Positions 7,251 through 10,863 of a DNA stretch of 10,863 bases are shown here, one piece after another. Source of the stretch: Chloroflexia bacterium. GTDB lineage: Bacteria; Chloroflexota; Chloroflexia; Thermomicrobiales; UBA6265. Each line of letters begins with the position of its first letter. The first letter of the stretch is position 1. A program made the position numbers and the translations under genes. Below the pieces are notes generated by a model that saw only the letters and a list, made by a program, of their open reading frames with translations, made no database searches and was not told where the DNA came from. The stretch is from the NCBI GenBank assembly GCA_013698495.1, contig JACCUV010000062.1:1-10863 (forward strand), given 5' to 3'.

Positions 7251-7609
7251 GAAGCGAAATTCTCCCTCTCGTGCCGGTTGTGCGCGAAATCCAGTGGTGG
7301 GGCACGATCGCGGGCGAGTGGTGAACGAGCGGGGCCATAGTGCCCGAAACTCGGGCTACACTACTTCGACGAAGCAAGGTGGAGCCTGGTTTCGTTGCGG
7401 CGTGCCGTCGTAAAGACGACGCTCCGAACCAATCCTAACAAAAATCGCGTTCCGGGCACGCGGCGGTGGCGCGTGTAGTCCCTGAAATTGCCTCCATGGG
7501 ATCAGTCGATGATCGCGCATGTTGACGTTTTCGGAACCATGGACGTCGAACGGAACACGACCTTGCGGCCACCCGCGGAACCCAACCTCGAAAGTACGGG
7601 AGAAGTGCA
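7251..7609. promoter_or_regulatory. 359-nt divergent intergenic region with inverted-repeat cluster
   Basis: The region separates the divergent PBP (-) and hypothetical (+) genes and should hold both promoters, although no hexamer pair with good spacing was found on either strand. Three inverted repeats stand close together: GCCCGA-AAC-TCGGGC (7342-7356), CTTCG-A-CGAAG (7364-7374) and CGTCGT-AAAG-ACGACG (7406-7421). The last is nested inside a GGAGC (7381-7385)/GCTCC (7421-7425) pair, the two overlapping by one base. They may be operator sites or a structured leader of the PBP transcript. No known RNA family was recognised. Confidence 0.35.
7598..7602 (+). promoter_or_regulatory. Ribosome-binding site supporting a TTG start at 7610
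   Basis: GGGAG lies 7 nt before TTG 7610. The alternative ATG at 7631 has no comparable purine run at the right distance. This is the reason for choosing the TTG start of the following gene. Confidence 0.5.
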
Positions 7610-8086
7610 TTGCACGGCGATGAGAACACAATGAACCTCAGTTCTGGCACGGCCGTGAAGCATTCCGAGCTTCCGGAAACGCCCCATGAACTACCGGTCG
7701 ATCGGACCAGGATCGACGCGCTGCTCGAACGAATTCGCCAGGGTGAGAACGTGACGTTGCTCGATGAGTTCCTGATTGCGGTCGACTGGCGGGGAGCGTT
7801 TGGCGGCGAGGGCGGGGATTCAATCGACGCCGAGGACATCGGTCGCCTGATCGCGTACTACCGGGAGAAATTCAGCGACGTGGGGCCAGTTTACCTGGCC
7901 GAACTGATGTCGACGGAGTTCATGACTGAGCTTCGCGCTCGCGGCGATGTCGTGTTTTCGAAACGGTTGCTGGAAATCGGTCGAAGCGAGCCGGAACTCT
8001 GGAAAGAAATCCGGAGTTTCTTTCGGCGCAAGGAGTTCGCCACGGCAATGCTCGTCAATGCCCACCGGCAACGCCAGGAATCGTAA
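7610..8086 (+). CDS. Hypothetical protein, 158 aa, unrecognised
   Basis: No family was recognised. From TTG 7610 the protein has 158 aa; ATG 7631 would give 151 aa. It is rich in charged residues, has no signal peptide, membrane segment or cysteine, and looks like a soluble, mainly helical cytoplasmic protein. Parts that look structured are DRTRIDALLERIRQGENVT (about 31-49), a Gly/Asp loop near 64-72, DIGRLIAYYREKFSDVG (about 75-91), and a basic C-terminal helix region around ELWKEIRSFFRRKEF (about 129-143). Composition is coherent and the codon third positions are GC-rich like the neighbours, which supports real coding. It stands alone: divergent from the PBP and convergent with the Mo-hydroxylase genes. 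The context does not suggest a job. Confidence 0.7.
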   Translation: MHGDENTMNLSSGTAVKHSELPETPHELPVDRTRIDALLERIRQGENVTLLDEFLIAVDWRGAFGGEGGDSIDAEDIGRLIAYYREKFSDVGPVYLAELMSTEFMTELRARGDVVFSKRLLEIGRSEPELWKEIRSFFRRKEFATAMLVNAHRQRQES

Positions 8087-8117
8087 GGGCCGACCTGCAA
8101 GCCGGCCCGGGTCGTTT
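8087..8117. terminator. Candidate terminator shared by convergent genes
   Basis: GGGCCG (8087-8092) and CGGCCC (8103-8108) form a perfect 6-bp GC-only stem with a 10-nt loop immediately after the TAA of the hypothetical gene, followed by GGGTCGTTTG. The T-run is short (3). The hairpin also lies about 45 nt past the end of the converging coxM-like gene, so it could act on both strands. Stem is seen; termination is inferred. Confidence 0.4.
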
Positions 8118-8151
8118 GGGCAACACAATCAGGTGGATGGACCAACCTGCC

Positions 8152-9027
8152 CTACGAGATCGCCGTAGTCCGTTTGTAGGCCGTGAGAACGGCCCGGCTG
8201 ACCATGTTGCGGGTTACGCGCGCCCGGTAATCCGCCGGCGCATGCACGTCGGACAGCAAATCGATGTCATCGACGGCCGATTTGGCGGCCGACTTGACCG
8301 ATTCGTCACTTGGTCGTGTCCCGACCAATGCGTCTTCGACCGCTCGTGGCCGATAAGCGACGTCGCCGGCCCCAGTGATGCCGATCCGGGCGTGGGTGAC
8401 TGCGCCATCGGCGTCGACGGTCAGCACGGCCGCGACACCGACGATGGCGTATCCGGAGGCCGGGTTCGCCAGTTTTTCATACCGGTATCCCGTGCTCGCG
8501 CCAAACGCCGGGAACCTGATTTCGGTCAGAATTTCGTTCGGTTCGAGCGCTGTGGTCAGCAATCCAGTGAAGAACGAAGCGATCGGGATCGTGCGTTCGC
8601 CGTTTGGTCCCCTGGACACGACTTCGGCATCGAGGGCGAGCACGCCCGCCGGGTAGTCCGCGGCGGGATCGGCATGAGCCAGCGTGCCGCCGATCGCGCC
8701 ACGGTTGCGAACCTGTTGATCGCCGACCCTATGGGCGATCTCTGGGAGCAGACCCGCCGAACTGGCGAGAATAGCGTCGGTTTCGATTTGGCGATGGGTG
8801 GTCAGGGCGCCAATGTGGACGGTTTCGCCCTCCAGTCGAACACCACGGAGGTCGGAGAGTCCGGTGATGTCGATCAGGTGTTTGGGTTGCGCGAGCCGGA
8901 GCTTCATCACTGGCAGCAGGCTGTGCCCACCGGCCAGGATTTTTGCATCGTCACCGAGGTCAATGAGCATGGTGAGCGCCTCGTCAATGGAGGCGGGGCG
9001 ATGGTAGCTGAAGGGATATGGGTGCAT
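8152..9027 (-). CDS. FAD-binding medium subunit of a molybdenum hydroxylase (CoxM-like)
   Basis: FAD subunit of a xanthine dehydrogenase/CO dehydrogenase-family enzyme; it passes electrons from the [2Fe-2S] subunit to the acceptor. It has 291 aa, the usual length for CoxM/CutM. The FAD-binding signatures are AGGHSLLP (residues 32-39) and AIGGTLAHADPAADYP (111-126), with the conserved MKLRLAQPKHLIDI between them and the C-terminal CO-dehydrogenase flavoprotein domain (about 178-280, GYRYEKLANPASGYAIV onward). It starts at ATG 9027, 33 nt after the coxS-like gene, and is the last gene of that cluster. The FAD subunit alone does not tell CO dehydrogenase from other Mo hydroxylases (purine, aldehyde, nicotinate-type), so no strict gene symbol is given. 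Confidence 0.93.
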   Translation of the reverse strand: MHPYPFSYHRPASIDEALTMLIDLGDDAKILAGGHSLLPVMKLRLAQPKHLIDITGLSDLRGVRLEGETVHIGALTTHRQIETDAILASSAGLLPEIAHRVGDQQVRNRGAIGGTLAHADPAADYPAGVLALDAEVVSRGPNGERTIPIASFFTGLLTTALEPNEILTEIRFPAFGASTGYRYEKLANPASGYAIVGVAAVLTVDADGAVTHARIGITGAGDVAYRPRAVEDALVGTRPSDESVKSAAKSAVDDIDLLSDVHAPADYRARVTRNMVSRAVLTAYKRTTAIS

Positions 9028-9060
9028 GGGATTCCGATCCGTGAACGTCGCTTCGGCAGG

Positions 9061-9561
9061 TTATCGAATCGATTGGGGTCGGTCGCCCCGAGCAATGCGC
9101 GCGGCGGCCTCGCGCACGGCGATCACAATATTGTGGTACCCGGTGCAGCGGCAAATATTGCCTTCGAGCGCATGTCGAATGTCATCTTCCGATGGATCGG
9201 GATTTGAGGCAATGAGCGACAGGGACGACATGATCACTCCGGGTGTGCAATATCCGCACTGGATGCCATGCTCTTCCCAGAATGCCTGCTGGATTGGGTG
9301 AAGGCTGCCTTGAGCAGCCACGCCCTCGATCGTCGTTATTTCCTGGCGGTCGGCTTGCGCGGCCAGCACCATGCAGCTCTTGACGGCCGCTCCATTGAGT
9401 TGAACCGTGCAGGCGCCGCACTGACCGGTCTCGCAACCGATGTGCGTGCCCGTAAGCCCAAGCTCGTCTCGCAAGAGATGCACGAGCAGCGTTCGCGGTT
9501 CCACGTCAAGCGCGTGTTCGGTTCCGTTGACTGAAGTGGAAATCGATATCGTTTCGGTCAC
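9061..9561 (-). CDS. [2Fe-2S] small subunit of a molybdenum hydroxylase (CoxS-like)
   Basis: Iron-sulfur subunit that carries electrons from the molybdenum centre to FAD. From GTG 9561 it has 166 aa, typical of CoxS/CutS. The N-terminal plant-type ferredoxin cluster uses C43, C48, C51 (GCETGQCGACTV) and C63. The C-terminal helical cluster uses C102, C105 (QCGYCTPG), C137 and C139 (CRCTGYHNIV). All eight ligands are present. The frame is open further upstream to a TTG at 9606 (with ATG 9600), but GGGAGAA lies 7 nt before GTG 9561 and the usual family N-terminus begins at about this place, so 9561 is chosen. It sits 63 nt after the coxG-like gene and 33 nt before the coxM-like gene, presumably one transcript. 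Confidence 0.94.
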   Translation of the reverse strand: MTETISISTSVNGTEHALDVEPRTLLVHLLRDELGLTGTHIGCETGQCGACTVQLNGAAVKSCMVLAAQADRQEITTIEGVAAQGSLHPIQQAFWEEHGIQCGYCTPGVIMSSLSLIASNPDPSEDDIRHALEGNICRCTGYHNIVIAVREAAARIARGDRPQSIR

Positions 9562-9568
9562 GAGCAAG

Positions 9569-9575
9569 TTCTCCC
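9569..9575 (-). promoter_or_regulatory. Shine-Dalgarno of the coxS-like gene (decides its start)
   Basis: On the - strand this reads GGGAGAA, 7 nt before GTG 9561. No purine-rich site precedes the upstream alternatives TTG 9606 or ATG 9600. It supports the shorter 166-aa protein. Confidence 0.65.
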
Positions 9576-9624
9576 GGGGGATGGACTCAAAGATCGACAT
9601 GCTCAACGTTCAAGGCGATCGGGT

Positions 9625-10071
9625 TCAGGACTTCGCAACAGCCGCTTGTTGATTGAGGCATTTGAAGAACTGGCCGACAATCATTTTGGCGGCTGGTTGA
9701 ATCACCCGACTGCCGATCCGGGCGAGCGTGCCGCGCACTTGCGGATCGCCTGACCAACTCACCAGGGCGCCGTCATTCGCCGCCGAGATCTCGATCAGAC
9801 CCTCGCCGGAGACCTGACCTTGCGGACCCTTGCCCTCGATCAACATCCGGAACGAGCTGGGCTCGTTCTTGTCGCTGATCTTGACTCGGCCCTCGTACTT
9901 GCCCTTGATCATGGCCACGCCGATCGTCATTGTCGCCGTGTACTCGTCCTCGCCGACGAGGTCGAGACGTTCGCATCCCGGCAGGCAGGCCATCAGCGAG
10001 TCGGGACTGAGCATAAGCTCGTAGACCCGCTCAGGCGGGGCATCGATTGTGTATTCGCCAGAAAGTTGCAT
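9625..10071 (-). CDS. CoxG-like SRPBCC-fold protein of a molybdenum hydroxylase cluster
   Basis: Small protein of the CO dehydrogenase subunit G (CoxG) branch of the SRPBCC superfamily. In carboxydotrophs CoxG is not catalytic and has been linked to membrane attachment of CO dehydrogenase or quinone/lipid handling. It has 148 aa. Typical features are the N-terminal strand GEYTIDAPPERVYELMLSPD, the LPGCERL motif (about 30-36), a central YEGRVKISD (about 59-67), GQVSGEGLIEI and a C-terminal helix containing AAKMIVGQFF (about 127-136). An AGGAGGT (10082-10088 on the + strand as its complement) lies 10 nt before ATG 10071. It is the first gene of the cluster that continues with the coxS- and coxM-like genes. 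Some longer CoxG proteins carry a hydrophobic C-terminal anchor; this one ends with QQAAVAKS and has none. Confidence 0.88.
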   Translation of the reverse strand: MQLSGEYTIDAPPERVYELMLSPDSLMACLPGCERLDLVGEDEYTATMTIGVAMIKGKYEGRVKISDKNEPSSFRMLIEGKGPQGQVSGEGLIEISAANDGALVSWSGDPQVRGTLARIGSRVIQPAAKMIVGQFFKCLNQQAAVAKS

Positions 10072-10228
10072 GCGCGCACGTACCTCCTCTGATCGGTACT
10101 GTATCCGAAGGCTCGAAAACAGGGAAGAGTGATCGGCTCACCTGACGTCGTAGGGGCCAGCCCGCTATGGTGGCGTGCGCGAACCACGGCCGGCCACACA
10201 GGCCCTCCCCTCCGAGATCGGCACAAAG

Positions 10229-10863
10229 TTACCCCTTGATTCCGGACATCCGGACGCCCTGGACGATGTAGCGTTGGAGCACGAGGAAAACGACGATCAG
10301 CGGCGCAGCGCCGATCGCGGCCCCGGCGAACAATCGAGTCAGGTCGATCGTTTGAGCCGTGAGGTAGCTGCTCAGCACCACCTGCACGGTTCGCGTGTCG
10401 GGAGATTGACCGACAATCACCGGCCAGAGGAACGCGTTCCAGCTATAGATGAAACTCAGCACTCCAAGCGCGGCCATGATTCCCAGCGAGTTGGGCAGCA
10501 GCAGCTTCCAGTAGACCCCGAAGTAGCTATTGCCATCCAACCGCCCCGCCTCTTCGATTTCGGTCGGGAAGTCGAGATAGAACTGCCGAAAGAGGAACGT
10601 GGCGAACGCGTTGAACAAACCCGGCACGACGATTCCCCACAAGGTGTTGACGCCGCCGAGTTCCGAGACTACCACATAGGTAGGCACGAAGGTGACGGCC
10701 CCTGGAATCATCAGCGTGAGCAGGATCAGGAAAAACACAATCTCCCGGCCCCGGAACGGAATCCGGGCCAGGGCGTAGCCGGCCATGGAAGCGAACAGGG
10801 TTTGCAGCACGAGATTGATGATCGCCAGGGTGGCGGAAACCCGCAATCCAATCGCCATCGAAA
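10229..10863 (-). CDS. ABC transporter permease, MalG-type (sugar uptake), 5' end outside window
   Basis: Inner-membrane permease of the carbohydrate-uptake CUT1 type, which pairs with a MalF-like permease, a solute-binding lipoprotein and an ATPase. At least 211 residues are present and the frame is open through the window edge; the usual length of 270-300 aa means some 60-90 N-terminal residues are missing, so the Met at 10858 is internal. Hydrophobic helices are seen at about 9-30, 38-60, 72-92, 124-150 and 180-198 (numbered from that Met). The EAA-type cytoplasmic loop is EEAGRLDGNSYFGVYWKLLLP (102-122), the contact with the ATPase. The C-terminus RYIVQGVRMSGIKG is typical of the MalG/UgpE group. 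The 157-nt gap before the coxG-like gene suggests a separate transcript. Substrate is not readable. Confidence 0.93.
   Translation of the reverse strand, partial: SMAIGLRVSATLAIINLVLQTLFASMAGYALARIPFRGREIVFFLILLTLMIPGAVTFVPTYVVVSELGGVNTLWGIVVPGLFNAFATFLFRQFYLDFPTEIEEAGRLDGNSYFGVYWKLLLPNSLGIMAALGVLSFIYSWNAFLWPVIVGQSPDTRTVQVVLSSYLTAQTIDLTRLFAGAAIGAAPLIVVFLVLQRYIVQGVRMSGIKG

Noticed and set aside
8116..9207. 363-codon open frame on the + strand opposite the coxM-like gene
   Set aside because: Fully antisense to coxM and the end of coxS, both with cofactor-binding motifs. The translated frame is low in hydrophobic patterning and has no recognisable motif.
9562..9606. Longer N-terminus of the coxS-like protein from TTG 9606 or ATG 9600
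   Set aside because: No ribosome site precedes these codons, while GGGAGAA precedes GTG 9561 at proper spacing and family proteins begin near that residue.
10098..10125. TACAGT box (- strand) as -10 of the coxG-like operon
   Set aside because: No acceptable -35 hexamer occurs 16-18 nt upstream, so the match alone is not convincing.
1..10863. Insertion sequences, CRISPR arrays, tRNA or rRNA genes
   Set aside because: No transposase or integrase frames, regularly spaced repeats, or tRNA/rRNA-like sequences were seen on reading either strand.

Overview
The window is about 60% GC, densely coded and free of mobile elements. Gene content and protein style (MreB/MreC with MurT/GatD, a class A penicillin-binding protein with an acidic, proline-rich tail, a CO-dehydrogenase-type Mo-hydroxylase cluster and a MalG-type sugar permease) suggest a Chloroflexota bacterium, perhaps Thermomicrobia-like. 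That placement is inference from gene content, not from a marker phylogeny.

Left part (1-3648, all + strand) is a compact cell-envelope operon: the 3' end of mreB, mreC, murT and gatD. mreC and murT overlap by 8 nt if murT starts at GTG 1481, and gatD follows murT after 14 nt behind a near-perfect Shine-Dalgarno. MreB/MreC organise the elongation machinery. MurT/GatD amidate the D-glutamate of the lipid II stem peptide. The operon therefore links the wall-synthesis scaffold to precursor modification. mreD is not where it would normally follow mreC.

Middle (3649-4667) holds a single Lrp/AsnC-type regulator with its own sigma70-like promoter (TTGATA-17-TAGACT), an AT-rich upstream patch and an unusual basic C-terminal tail with an AT-hook-like motif. 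A convergent class A PBP (4668-7250, - strand) has complete glycosyltransferase and transpeptidase motifs and a low-complexity extracytoplasmic tail. A 359-nt gap (7251-7609) between this PBP and a divergent gene holds three closely spaced inverted repeats. Then comes an unrecognised 158-aa protein (7610-8086, + strand) with a TTG start, ending at a hairpin that may terminate both converging transcripts.

Right part (8152-10071, - strand) is transcribed in the order coxG-like, coxS-like, coxM-like: a SRPBCC accessory protein, the [2Fe-2S] subunit and the FAD subunit of a molybdenum hydroxylase. The catalytic molybdopterin subunit (coxL/xdhA-like) is absent between or after them, so the substrate cannot be read from this window. 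At the right edge is the C-terminal part of an ABC sugar-type permease (- strand), which runs out of the window.

Most genes are well-known families. The points that deserve a second look are the Lrp with an AT-hook tail, the Mo-hydroxylase cluster without its catalytic subunit, the mreBC-murT-gatD fusion of functions, a possible CTG start of mreC, and the palindrome cluster upstream of the PBP.
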